This document shows, piece by piece, positions 1 to 5,565 of a DNA stretch of 7,994 nucleotides (position 1 is the stretch's first letter; every line of letters starts with the position of its first letter). Origin of the DNA: Candidatus Collierbacteria bacterium (GTDB lineage: Bacteria; Patescibacteriota; Microgenomatia; UBA1400; MFAQ01); the NCBI GenBank assembly GCA_023245265.1, contig JAHFKQ010000004.1:22148-30141 (forward strand), in the 5' to 3' direction. A program made the position numbers and the translations under genes. Under the pieces are notes generated by a model. The model was not told the origin of the DNA and made no database searches. It saw only the letters and a program-made list of their open reading frames with translations.

Positions 1-481
1 CGATAAATTTGTCACCATCATTTCCGCCCACCACGGTCTCGGTAACTTTGTCGCGAGAGGGGCTCGCCGACCCACTTCTAAAAAAGCTTCTCACTTGGAT
101 TTACTAAATTTAGTTCGCTTTAATGTCAGTCGGGGTGAGAGCCCCCGTTATCTGGGGCAGGTTGAATCAAGCTCCTTCTTTCCGGCTATTAAAAAAGATT
201 ACGCAAAGATTGGTCTTTGTTTAACTTTCACCGAGATCCTGTCTAATACTTTGCCTCTTGATGAAGATGATGTCGAGATCTATCTTTCTTTTAAGTCTTT
301 CCTGGAAGCCTTGGAAAAAACCGAAGACTCTAAGGAGTCGAACCGTCTGAGCCGCCGTTTCGGTTTATTTCTGATGCGGCACTTGGGCTACCCACCACCC
401 AAGGCTCCGGATACGGATAATCTTTCTAGCTACTTCGAAGCCCTTATGAATCGGAAAATCATCAGTAAAGAAATACGCTAG
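1..481 (+). CDS. recO: DNA repair protein RecO, 3' part (start lies before the window)
   Basis: RecO helps load RecA onto SSB-coated single-stranded DNA in the RecFOR gap-repair pathway. The open frame runs from base 2 with no start, so the N-terminus is missing; 159 residues are visible, ending at TAG (479-481). The first visible part matches the end of the RecO N-terminal OB-fold: an LGNFVARGARRPTSK stretch followed by HLDLLNLVRFNVSRG, like the family pattern of a 'KGARRPKS' turn and then a hydrophobic strand. The rest is helical, as in the RecO C-terminal domain, with an FGLFLMRHLGYPP helix near the end. No zinc-type cysteine cluster is present and the tail stops soon after GYPP, so the protein would be about 180 residues against about 240 in E. 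coli. A TTG at 95 could serve as a start but would cut the OB-fold, so I reject it. The next gene follows after one base, suggesting co-transcription. Confidence 0.85.
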   Translation, partial: DKFVTIISAHHGLGNFVARGARRPTSKKASHLDLLNLVRFNVSRGESPRYLGQVESSSFFPAIKKDYAKIGLCLTFTEILSNTLPLDEDDVEIYLSFKSFLEALEKTEDSKESNRLSRRFGLFLMRHLGYPPPKAPDTDNLSSYFEALMNRKIISKEIR

Positions 482-482
482 A

Positions 483-1352
483 ATGGATTATATGAAAAGA
501 AATCAATTGATTGGTCTAGGTGCCGTCCTTCTTGTCATTATCATTGGCGTCATCTTTTTTATCACCAAAGGCAAACCCGGTTCCGTGACTACCGGTCTTA
601 AAAAACCCTCGGCTCTAACCACCCGCATTCTAATTAATGAGCTACCCTTGGCGGAGCGACCCTTCACCGTCTTGGTTCCTCACTCTACCAACCGGCTCTT
701 CACTTTTGTCACTATCGGTGCGAACAAAGCTCAAACCGCTTCCCTGGATCTCGAGTATCAATCCGGAGATCTCCTAAAAGGCGCGCGCGCTTCCATCGAT
801 TCTCCTATTGCCAGTCCCTTTATCAAAGCTATTATCCTAGGTAGTTGCTCTACCGGCGGTAAATGTACCTTTGATACGGATCTTAAGTCCGGCACGGAGA
901 AGTTCAAGCTGACCTTCCCCGGTCAAGATGTGACTCACTTACTGAAGGGTGACTTTGTCTTTCTCTCCGGTCAGAAAAATTTGCCCGATGGTAAAGTTTC
1001 TTTCGAACCGTCTAAGCTATCCGCAAAAGAGAACATGATTATGATGAACTCATTCGGCTTACCGAAGCCATTAACTCAGGAAACACTTTTATACCCGGTG
1101 GTCATTTCTGCGACGAGCGACAAACTCATTACCGGCACTATGACCATCAATCAAGCCGGGGTCACGAGCGCCGCTATCTACGATGGCACCGCCTATCAGC
1201 CTCTCAAAATTGTCTCGAAAGAAAATGCCGTTACAGTAGCTCTCAGTCAAAAGCCCTGGTCCATGAACGCCGAGATCACCCGCGACGACGAAAAGGGGAC
1301 CAAAGAATCGGTCACTCTTTATCTCCTCGGCCCCATTGTTCTCTATAAATAG
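483..1352 (+). CDS. Membrane-anchored extracytoplasmic protein of unknown function
   Basis: I do not recognise this 289-residue protein. It begins with a short basic stretch (MDYMKRNQ) and one hydrophobic segment at about residues 9-27, rich in Leu, Ile and Val, followed by a Lys/Gly/Pro linker. This is typical of a signal anchor with the remaining roughly 260 residues outside the membrane. That part is rich in Thr, Ser, Val and Gly and looks mostly beta-stranded. Its only two cysteines, Cys122 and Cys128, sit close together in a GSCSTGGKCTF segment and could form a small disulfide loop. There is no lipobox and no catalytic motif that I can see. ATG at 483 is one base after the recO stop; a second ATG at 492 would remove only three residues and is equally possible. 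No Shine-Dalgarno precedes either, so translation may be coupled to recO. The gene ends 17 bases before the hairpin terminator. Confidence 0.75.
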   Translation: MDYMKRNQLIGLGAVLLVIIIGVIFFITKGKPGSVTTGLKKPSALTTRILINELPLAERPFTVLVPHSTNRLFTFVTIGANKAQTASLDLEYQSGDLLKGARASIDSPIASPFIKAIILGSCSTGGKCTFDTDLKSGTEKFKLTFPGQDVTHLLKGDFVFLSGQKNLPDGKVSFEPSKLSAKENMIMMNSFGLPKPLTQETLLYPVVISATSDKLITGTMTINQAGVTSAAIYDGTAYQPLKIVSKENAVTVALSQKPWSMNAEITRDDEKGTKESVTLYLLGPIVLYK

Positions 1353-1369
1353 CCCCTAAAAAAGATATA

Positions 1370-1399
1370 AAAAATCCCCCGGTTGAACGGGGGATTTTT
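1370..1399. terminator. Bidirectional intrinsic terminator between convergent genes
   Basis: A perfect 12-bp inverted repeat (AAAAATCCCCCG, loop GTTGAA, CGGGGGATTTTT) lies between the + strand gene ending at 1352 and the minus-strand gene ending at 1405. The stem has a GC core flanked by A and T runs, so the hairpin is followed by a U-run when read in either direction (five U on +, six on minus). The minus-strand stop codon is only five bases from the stem, which fits a dedicated terminator for that gene as well. Confidence 0.9.
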
Positions 1400-1404
1400 G
1401 ACGA

Positions 1405-1674
1405 TCACTTGAAGTTGCGCATACCCATGGCAGACAATACTGCCGAAACGGTATTTGTCGCACCAAGGTTCTGCACCTCAGCCCAGTATTCCCTCTGGCT
1501 ATCTTTTACCATTTGCCAAAGACTGCCCCCGGGCGTGGTGGCGTTAAGAACCGGTACGACATAAAGAACAAAAATATCAACCAGTTCAGGGATGAGCTCA
1601 ATGTCATCCTTCTTGAGCTTGGCGCATTGTTCTTTTACGGCCATACGGTGGGCCATAATCTTTACAGAGTCCAT
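1405..1674 (-). CDS. Small protein of unknown function with strong expression signals
   Basis: This is an 89-residue protein that I do not recognise. It starts MDSVKIMAHRMAVKEQ and looks largely helical, with a charged N-terminal half (KKDDIELIPELVD), a hydrophobic patch at about residues 31-44 broken by Asp33 (too broken to be a convincing membrane segment), a TTPGG turn near residue 48, and a Trp-containing helix (SLWQMVKDSQREYW). There is one cysteine (Cys17) and no zinc site or evident DNA-binding motif. The case for a real gene rests on its signals: a GAGGAGA Shine-Dalgarno five bases from the ATG, a near-consensus promoter about 40 bases upstream, and a terminator five bases after the TGA stop. 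It stands alone, opposite to all its neighbours and divergent from mraZ. A role in regulating the division operon is possible, but nothing in the protein shows it. Confidence 0.7.
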   Translation of the reverse strand: MDSVKIMAHRMAVKEQCAKLKKDDIELIPELVDIFVLYVVPVLNATTPGGSLWQMVKDSQREYWAEVQNLGATNTVSAVLSAMGMRNFK

Positions 1675-1679
1675 GATGT

Positions 1680-1686
1680 CTCCTCG
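1680..1686 (-). promoter_or_regulatory. Strong Shine-Dalgarno of the minus-strand small gene
   Basis: Read on the minus strand the sequence is GAGGAGA, then CATC, then the ATG (1674-1672). It is the only clear Shine-Dalgarno in the window and fixes the start of the 89-codon gene. Confidence 0.75.
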
Positions 1687-1712
1687 TGGGTGATTTAAAG
1701 TACCAATACCCT

Positions 1713-1741
1713 ATAATACCACACCAGGCTCAACTTGTCAA
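1713..1741 (-). promoter_or_regulatory. Near-consensus extended -10 promoter for the minus-strand small gene
   Basis: On the minus strand, TTGACA (1741-1736, a perfect -35) is followed by a 17-bp spacer and TATTAT (1718-1713, five of six consensus bases). The spacer ends in TGG, giving a TGn extended -10. The expected start is near 1706, which gives an untranslated leader of about 32 bases containing the GAGGAGA ribosome site. This is the best promoter in the window by match to the sigma-70 consensus. Confidence 0.75.
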
Positions 1742-1744
1742 GTT
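1732..1744. promoter_or_regulatory. 13-bp palindrome over the minus-strand -35, possible operator
   Basis: AACTTG-T-CAAGTT is a perfect 6+6 palindrome around one central base. It covers the -35 element of the minus-strand promoter, so a dimeric repressor bound here could block it. The centre is too small for a good RNA hairpin. No regulator can be named from the sequence. Confidence 0.35.
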
Positions 1745-1764
1745 TTTGGCTCAAAACTTCCCTG

Positions 1765-1793
1765 TTGACATGTGATATATTGTGTATCATACT
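1765..1793 (+). promoter_or_regulatory. Likely promoter of the mraZ-led division operon
   Basis: A perfect -35 TTGACA (1765-1770) is followed by a 17-bp spacer and CATACT (1788-1793, four of six consensus -10 bases). The expected start is near 1800, giving a leader of about 53 bases before mraZ. TATCAT at 1785-1790 is an alternative -10, but at a 14-bp spacing. Its -35 and the minus-strand -35 are 23 bp apart, so the two promoters are back to back. Confidence 0.6.
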
Positions 1794-1795
1794 GA

Positions 1796-1815
1796 AAAGT
1801 GGTGACAAGTGGTGA
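1796..1815 (+). promoter_or_regulatory. Tandem direct repeats, candidate MraZ operator
   Basis: AAGTGGTGA occurs at 1797-1805 and again at 1807-1815, a 10-bp period or one helical turn; the first copy is preceded by another A, giving AAAGTGG. MraZ proteins are known to bind short tandem direct repeats near their own promoter (TGGG-type in E. coli, AAAGTG-type in mycoplasmas), spaced about one turn apart. The repeats overlap the predicted transcription start of the operon, where a bound oligomer would repress. Assignment to MraZ is inferred from spacing, position and resemblance. Confidence 0.6.
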
Positions 1816-1852
1816 AGTACCCTATAAAGACCACATCGCCTGCCTATGAACT

Positions 1853-2284
1853 ATGTTTACTGGACGCTACTACCATTCGATCGAAGCCAAAGGGCGTCTC
1901 GCTATACCCCAAACCTTTCGGGAAGAACTGTCGTCCGGTGGAGTCATCACTTGGGGGCTGGATGGCTGTCTGTTTCTTTTCCCGGCCTCATACTGGCAGA
2001 AGTTCTCCGAGAAGCTGGCCTCCCTGTCTCTAACCAATCCCAACGCGCGGAATTTGACTCGACTCTTAGTCCAATCAGCCTCCGATCTCGATCTCGACGC
2101 TCAAGGAAGAACCCTCATTCCGGAGTATCTTCGTCAACAAGCCAATCTAAAAAAACAAGTGGTCGTCGCCGGGTCCCTGACCAGAATTGAAATCTGGGAT
2201 CGGGAGACATACCACACGCACCTTGATTTAATAGCGCAAAAAATTAACGAAGGCGGAGAGGACTTCGCTTCACTCAATATCTAA
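1853..2284 (+). CDS. mraZ: Transcriptional regulator MraZ
   Basis: MraZ is the conserved first gene of dcw clusters, a ring-forming DNA-binding protein that typically regulates its own operon. The 143-residue length is normal. The start matches the family's MF.G.Y opening (MFTGRYYHSIEAKGRLAIP), which fixes ATG 1853 over the out-of-frame ATG at 1846. Two AbrB-like half domains are visible, each with its signature: EAKGRLAIP (residues 11-19) and DAQGRTLIP (82-90). Between them GLDGCLFLFP (35-44) and the ARNLTRLL helix are also typical. The first signature has Glu where Asp is usual. No Shine-Dalgarno precedes the ATG. Its TAA stop shares one base with the rsmH start. The direct repeats at 1797-1815 are its likely operator. 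Confidence 0.97.
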   Translation: MFTGRYYHSIEAKGRLAIPQTFREELSSGGVITWGLDGCLFLFPASYWQKFSEKLASLSLTNPNARNLTRLLVQSASDLDLDAQGRTLIPEYLRQQANLKKQVVVAGSLTRIEIWDRETYHTHLDLIAQKINEGGEDFASLNI

Positions 2285-3216
2285 TGACACCCCCCGACAG
2301 ACATTTCTCGGCTTTTAAAAACGAATTAACGGCCCTTTATGGCTTTAAACCCGGTTTTGTTTTTCTGGATCTCACTTTAGGTGATGGGGGACACACCGAG
2401 GAAGCTCTCTTGGCCGGTTGCCAAGTGGTTTCATTTGATGTGGACTCGGCCGCTATCGAGCGAGCTATCGGTTTTCTTTCGCCGCGGTTTACTCCTCTAG
2501 TTATCGATCCGGAAACCTTTACCGGTCAGATTCCGGCCAACTTTTCCTGGCTGATTATCCGGAGTAACTTTACCCAAGTAACTTCAGTGGTTCAAAAATT
2601 AGGTTTACCTAAGTTTGACGGCATCATGGCGGACCTTGGCCCTTCCCAGTATCAAGTGCTCGCTCCCGGTCGAGGATTTAGTTTCTCGGTCGATGAACCT
2701 TTGGATATGAGACTTGATAAAGCTTTGGGTGTCACCGCCGCCGATCTCTTGGCCGTTCTCAATGAAGGTGAGTTATTTGATCTTTTCACTTTGGCCGATG
2801 AACCCTTTGCCAAGCCCTTGGCTCGCATCATTGTCCAACAAAGACAAAAAAACCCGATCAAAACTACCAAACAACTGGCCGATCTGGTCTCTCGAGTTAA
2901 ACGGCATGCCTCCGGCAAGATTCACCCGGCCACCCAAGTGTTTATGGCTTTAAGGATGGTTGTCAATCTGGAAAGAGAAAATATCCGCGAGCTCATGAGT
3001 CAAGTTCCCGACTTGTTAAAAAAGGGAGGTTTAATCGGAGTCATCAGTTTTCACTCCGGCGAAGACAAATTGGTGAAGGAGTTCTTCACCCTCATGGAAA
3101 CGGAAGGTCGTTTAAGCGCTATTAATAACAAACCAATTGAACCCTCGGACAGAGAATTACTAATCAGTCAACGAACTCGTAGTGCCAAACTTAGACTCGC
3201 TAAAAAAATTATTTAA
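2284..3216 (+). CDS. rsmH: 16S rRNA (cytosine(1402)-N4)-methyltransferase
   Basis: RsmH (MraW) uses S-adenosylmethionine to methylate N4 of C1402 in the 16S rRNA decoding centre, acting on the small subunit in the cytoplasm. The 310-residue length is usual. Visible motifs are the SAM-binding LDLTLGDGGHT (28-38), the acidic end of the second strand FDVD (51-54), FDGIMADLG (111-119), GRGFSF (129-134), PLDMRLD (139-145), the KIHPATQVFMALRMVVN helix (212-228), ISFHSGEDKLVK (254-265) and RSAKLRLA (299-306). Small departures from the common family pattern are DLGPSQ for DLGVSS and FHSGED for FHSLED; neither removes an obvious SAM ligand. The start overlaps the mraZ stop by one base (TAATG), suggesting coupling. 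Its last 35 bases overlap the ftsL-like gene in another frame. Confidence 0.97.
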   Translation: MTPPDRHFSAFKNELTALYGFKPGFVFLDLTLGDGGHTEEALLAGCQVVSFDVDSAAIERAIGFLSPRFTPLVIDPETFTGQIPANFSWLIIRSNFTQVTSVVQKLGLPKFDGIMADLGPSQYQVLAPGRGFSFSVDEPLDMRLDKALGVTAADLLAVLNEGELFDLFTLADEPFAKPLARIIVQQRQKNPIKTTKQLADLVSRVKRHASGKIHPATQVFMALRMVVNLERENIRELMSQVPDLLKKGGLIGVISFHSGEDKLVKEFFTLMETEGRLSAINNKPIEPSDRELLISQRTRSAKLRLAKKII

Positions 3217-3490
3217 TTACCAAACCGTTTTCACGGTGACGGTTTTTCTTTTGGTCGGACTGGCCATTATCAATCTCGTCAGCACCAATATTTTAGCCAC
3301 CCAAGGTTTCGCCGTCAGTGAATCAGAGACCAGAACCCTGAAGCTAGAGAAAGAAAATCACCAGCTCTCTGTTAAGATTGAGGAGGCAGCGAGGCTTGGA
3401 AGTTTAGAGGCCATGGCCGTACAAAGCGGTTTTGTTAGATCAAAGAGTATTGTCTTTGCCCCCACTCCTCCCACTTTTGCTTCCCGTTAA
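3182..3490 (+). CDS. ftsL: FtsL/DivIC-like septum protein
   Basis: This 102-residue protein has the layout of FtsL/DivIC: a short cytoplasmic N-terminus, one membrane segment (about residues 15-35), then an extracytoplasmic coiled-coil-type helix (about 45-70, with TLKLEKENHQLSVKIEEA) and a short closing motif, LGSLEAMAVQSGFV (72-85), like the family's 'LerIEe.A...Gmv' end. Such proteins scaffold the divisome and help activate the FtsW-FtsI synthase. Position between rsmH and ftsI is the usual place for ftsL. The chosen start is GTG 3182, inside rsmH; any later start in frame (for example GTG 3236) would cut into the membrane segment. The family diverges fast, so FtsL and DivIC cannot be told apart by sequence alone; synteny favours FtsL. 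The C-terminal tail is Pro/Thr-rich. Confidence 0.85.
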   Translation: MPNLDSLKKLFNYQTVFTVTVFLLVGLAIINLVSTNILATQGFAVSESETRTLKLEKENHQLSVKIEEAARLGSLEAMAVQSGFVRSKSIVFAPTPPTFASR

Positions 3491-3493
3491 TCA

Positions 3494-5167
3494 ATGCTTA
3501 AGCCTCTTAGTCTTACCAGTGCTCGAATCAGGGTTATCGCTCTCTTGATACCCTTAATTTTTCTCATCTTATTAGGTCGTCTATTTTATTGGATGGTCCT
3601 TCGGGGTCCGGAACTGCAAGCCAAAGCAGTTCGCCAACACCAGACTGTCACCATTCTCAAAGCCAAACGAGGCGATATCTTGGACTCGGATGGTTCTGTT
3701 TTGGCCGGAACCAAAAATCTGTATCATCTTTTTGTCTACAAGCCGCAGTTGGAAATTTCTAAAAATGATGTGACCGAAAAGTTACTCAAGCTACTTGATA
3801 CCGACAAAGAGGCCAGTACCGAGGCCGATATGCGAGCTCACCTCCAAGAAAGACTCGCCTTGGACTCCAACTGGGTTTCCCTCAAACACTACTTAACTCA
3901 AGAAGAAAAAGAAAAAATCGAAGCCGAAAAAATAACCGGTCTGGGTTTTGAAGATGAGTTCGTCCGCTACTATCCCGATGCCAGTGTCGCCGGCCAAGTA
4001 TTGGGTTTTGTCGGCCAAGACGCTGCCGGCGGAGAACAAGGCTATTTTGGTTTGGAAGGATTTTACGACCGTCTCTTGAAAGGCCGAGAAGGTCGGGTCC
4101 GGACCGAGAAAGATGCTCAAGGGAATCCCATTTTAATTGGAAACTATCAGTTTCTCCATTCGATTGAAGGTAAATCCATCCAGACCACTTTAGATAAACG
4201 CATGCAATACCTCTCGGAAAGAATGTTAAAAGAGGGAGTAGCAAAGTATCAGGCCCTTTCCGGCAACATTATCATCATGGAGTCCAAAACCGGCCGTATC
4301 AAAGCCATGGCGGCCATTCCCAATTATGATCCCGGTAAATTCTCCGAGTTTGATGCCAAGTCCTACAAAAATCCGGCCGTGGCTGACCTTTTTGAACCGG
4401 GTTCTGTTTTTAAGCCTCTCGTTATGGCGGCCGGACTCAACGAAAAACTGGTGACTCCGGAGACTCAATGTGATATTTGTGCCGGTCCCATTAATATTGG
4501 TAAATACACCATCAAAACTTGGGATGAGAAATATCATTCTCAAACTTCCATGACCGATGTCATCATCCACTCGGACAACACCGGCATGGTTTTTGTGGCC
4601 CGCAAACTCGGCCCGGATAAGTTCGCCGACTACATGCAAAAATACGGCTTTGGCCGCAAAACCAAGATTCAACTTCAGGAAGAAGTCTCCGGGACCACCC
4701 GGTCCGCCAAAGAGTACGGTGATATCGACTTGGCCACCAACTCTTTTGGTCAGGGGATTGCGGTTACTCCACTTCAGCTGGTCTCCGCTGTCAATACCAT
4801 TGCCAACCGAGGCACATATATTTCACCCACTTTGGTCGAAGGCAGTGCCGGCGAAACAAGAGCCGTTCTTAACCCCGAGGCCGCTCTTCAAATGACCCAA
4901 ATTATGATTCAAGCCGTAGAATCCGGGGAGGCCAAGTGGGCGCGTCCTCAAGGACTTTCGGTCGCTGGCAAAACCGGCACGGCTCAAATTCCCATCGAGG
5001 GCCGCTATGATGAAAAAAAGACCATTGCCAGTTTTATTGGTTTTTTCCCCGCCAATGACCCGCAATACACCATGTTGGTGACCCTGAGAGAACCTCAAAC
5101 CTCTCCTTGGGGTTCGGAAACTGCCGCTCCGCTTTGGTTTTCCTTAGCCAAACAGCTTTTGCTATAA
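3494..5167 (+). CDS. ftsI: Division-type class B penicillin-binding protein (peptidoglycan transpeptidase)
   Basis: FtsI cross-links septal peptidoglycan as the partner of FtsW. The 557-residue protein has an N-terminal membrane anchor (about 11-36), a pedestal region opening with KAKRGDILDSDGSVLA (56-71), and a C-terminal transpeptidase domain from about residue 255. The three active-site motifs are intact: SVFK (Ser304 nucleophile, Lys307) in the context FEPGSVFKPL, SDN (360-362), and KTG (493-495) in VAGKTGTAQIP. GQGIAVTPLQL (419-430 region) is also typical. There is no C-terminal PASTA domain, unlike many Gram-positive homologues. Cys326 and Cys329 form a CDIC motif just after the SVFK helix; as the domain is outside the membrane they may form a disulfide. 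FtsI rather than elongation PBP2 is chosen from its place between ftsL and ftsW. It starts three bases after the ftsL stop with no Shine-Dalgarno. Confidence 0.95.
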   Translation: MLKPLSLTSARIRVIALLIPLIFLILLGRLFYWMVLRGPELQAKAVRQHQTVTILKAKRGDILDSDGSVLAGTKNLYHLFVYKPQLEISKNDVTEKLLKLLDTDKEASTEADMRAHLQERLALDSNWVSLKHYLTQEEKEKIEAEKITGLGFEDEFVRYYPDASVAGQVLGFVGQDAAGGEQGYFGLEGFYDRLLKGREGRVRTEKDAQGNPILIGNYQFLHSIEGKSIQTTLDKRMQYLSERMLKEGVAKYQALSGNIIIMESKTGRIKAMAAIPNYDPGKFSEFDAKSYKNPAVADLFEPGSVFKPLVMAAGLNEKLVTPETQCDICAGPINIGKYTIKTWDEKYHSQTSMTDVIIHSDNTGMVFVARKLGPDKFADYMQKYGFGRKTKIQLQEEVSGTTRSAKEYGDIDLATNSFGQGIAVTPLQLVSAVNTIANRGTYISPTLVEGSAGETRAVLNPEAALQMTQIMIQAVESGEAKWARPQGLSVAGKTGTAQIPIEGRYDEKKTIASFIGFFPANDPQYTMLVTLREPQTSPWGSETAAPLWFSLAKQLLL

Positions 5168-5187
5168 GAAGAGAAAAAGATTAAAAT
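5159..5187 (+). promoter_or_regulatory. Weak candidate internal promoter before dgkA
   Basis: TTGCTA (5159-5164, four of six -35 bases), a 17-bp spacer and TAAAAT (5182-5187, five of six -10 bases) lie in the only real gap of the operon (5168-5193, A-rich). Transcription would start almost at the dgkA ATG (5194), giving a leaderless message. In AT-rich sequence such a match can arise by chance. Confidence 0.25.
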
Positions 5188-5193
5188 AAATCA

Positions 5194-5565
5194 ATGCTTA
5201 ATCGATTGCGCCGCCATCAGGTTTCCTTCAGGCATGCCACCGACGGTTTTTTACACCTCGTCAAAGAACACCCCAACTTTCGCTTTCACCTCATTGCGAC
5301 CGCGGTCGTTGTTTTTTTAGGCATATTTTTGGGTCTTAATCCGGTCGAATGGCTGATCTTGGTTTTTACCATCAATACCGTCATTGTGGCCGAGATGGTT
5401 AACACCGCCATCGAGTCTATGGTCAATCTCATCACTCTGGAACATCGGGAAGATGCCCGGATTGCCAAGGATGTCTCCGCCGCGATGGTTCTGGGTTCGT
5501 CTTTTTTGGCCGCGGTCGTCGGTCTCATCATCTTTTTACCGAAAATAATTAGCTATTTTTCCTAA
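5194..5565 (+). CDS. dgkA: Diacylglycerol/undecaprenol kinase (DgkA family)
   Basis: This is a 123-residue integral membrane kinase with the DgkA layout: an amphipathic N-terminus (SFRHATDGFLHLVKEHPNFRFHL) and three membrane segments at about 32-48, 52-70 and 96-116. The signature AEMVNTAIES is present, and the key residues line up with E. coli DgkA almost position for position: Glu67, Asn70, Glu74 and Asp93 (in AKD) correspond to Glu69, Asn72, Glu76 and Asp95. Asn78 stands where the family usually has Asp (VNLI for VDLI). Characterised Gram-positive members phosphorylate undecaprenol, proteobacterial ones diacylglycerol. Placement directly before mraY, with no intervening base, favours supply of undecaprenyl phosphate, the lipid acceptor that MraY uses; that substrate choice is inference. 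It follows ftsI after 26 A-rich bases. Confidence 0.93.
   Translation: MLNRLRRHQVSFRHATDGFLHLVKEHPNFRFHLIATAVVVFLGIFLGLNPVEWLILVFTINTVIVAEMVNTAIESMVNLITLEHREDARIAKDVSAAMVLGSSFLAAVVGLIIFLPKIISYFS

Noticed and set aside
95..481. A shorter recO reading starting at TTG 95
   Set aside because: The frame is open back to base 2 and the upstream residues continue the RecO OB-fold, so the gene extends before the window.
1513..1698. 61-codon + strand frame opposite the small minus-strand gene
   Set aside because: No ribosome site or promoter; the minus-strand frame has all the expression signals.
1370..1706. Minus-strand transcript as a structural RNA (RNase P or tmRNA size)
   Set aside because: No conserved RNase P or tmRNA motifs are seen, and the region has an 89-codon frame with a well-placed Shine-Dalgarno.
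1712..1717. TATAAT on the + strand as a second mraZ promoter
   Set aside because: It overlaps the reverse complement of the minus-strand -10 and has no acceptable -35 at 16-18 bp upstream on the + strand.
1809..2190. Two + strand frames (from 1809 and 1846) overlapping mraZ
   Set aside because: They are other-frame shadows of mraZ, whose family motifs are clear; their proteins are Ser/Arg-rich with no recognisable content.
3882..4672. Minus-strand frames inside ftsI, up to 148 codons
   Set aside because: Antisense shadows of a fully conserved ftsI; no promoter, ribosome site or recognisable protein.
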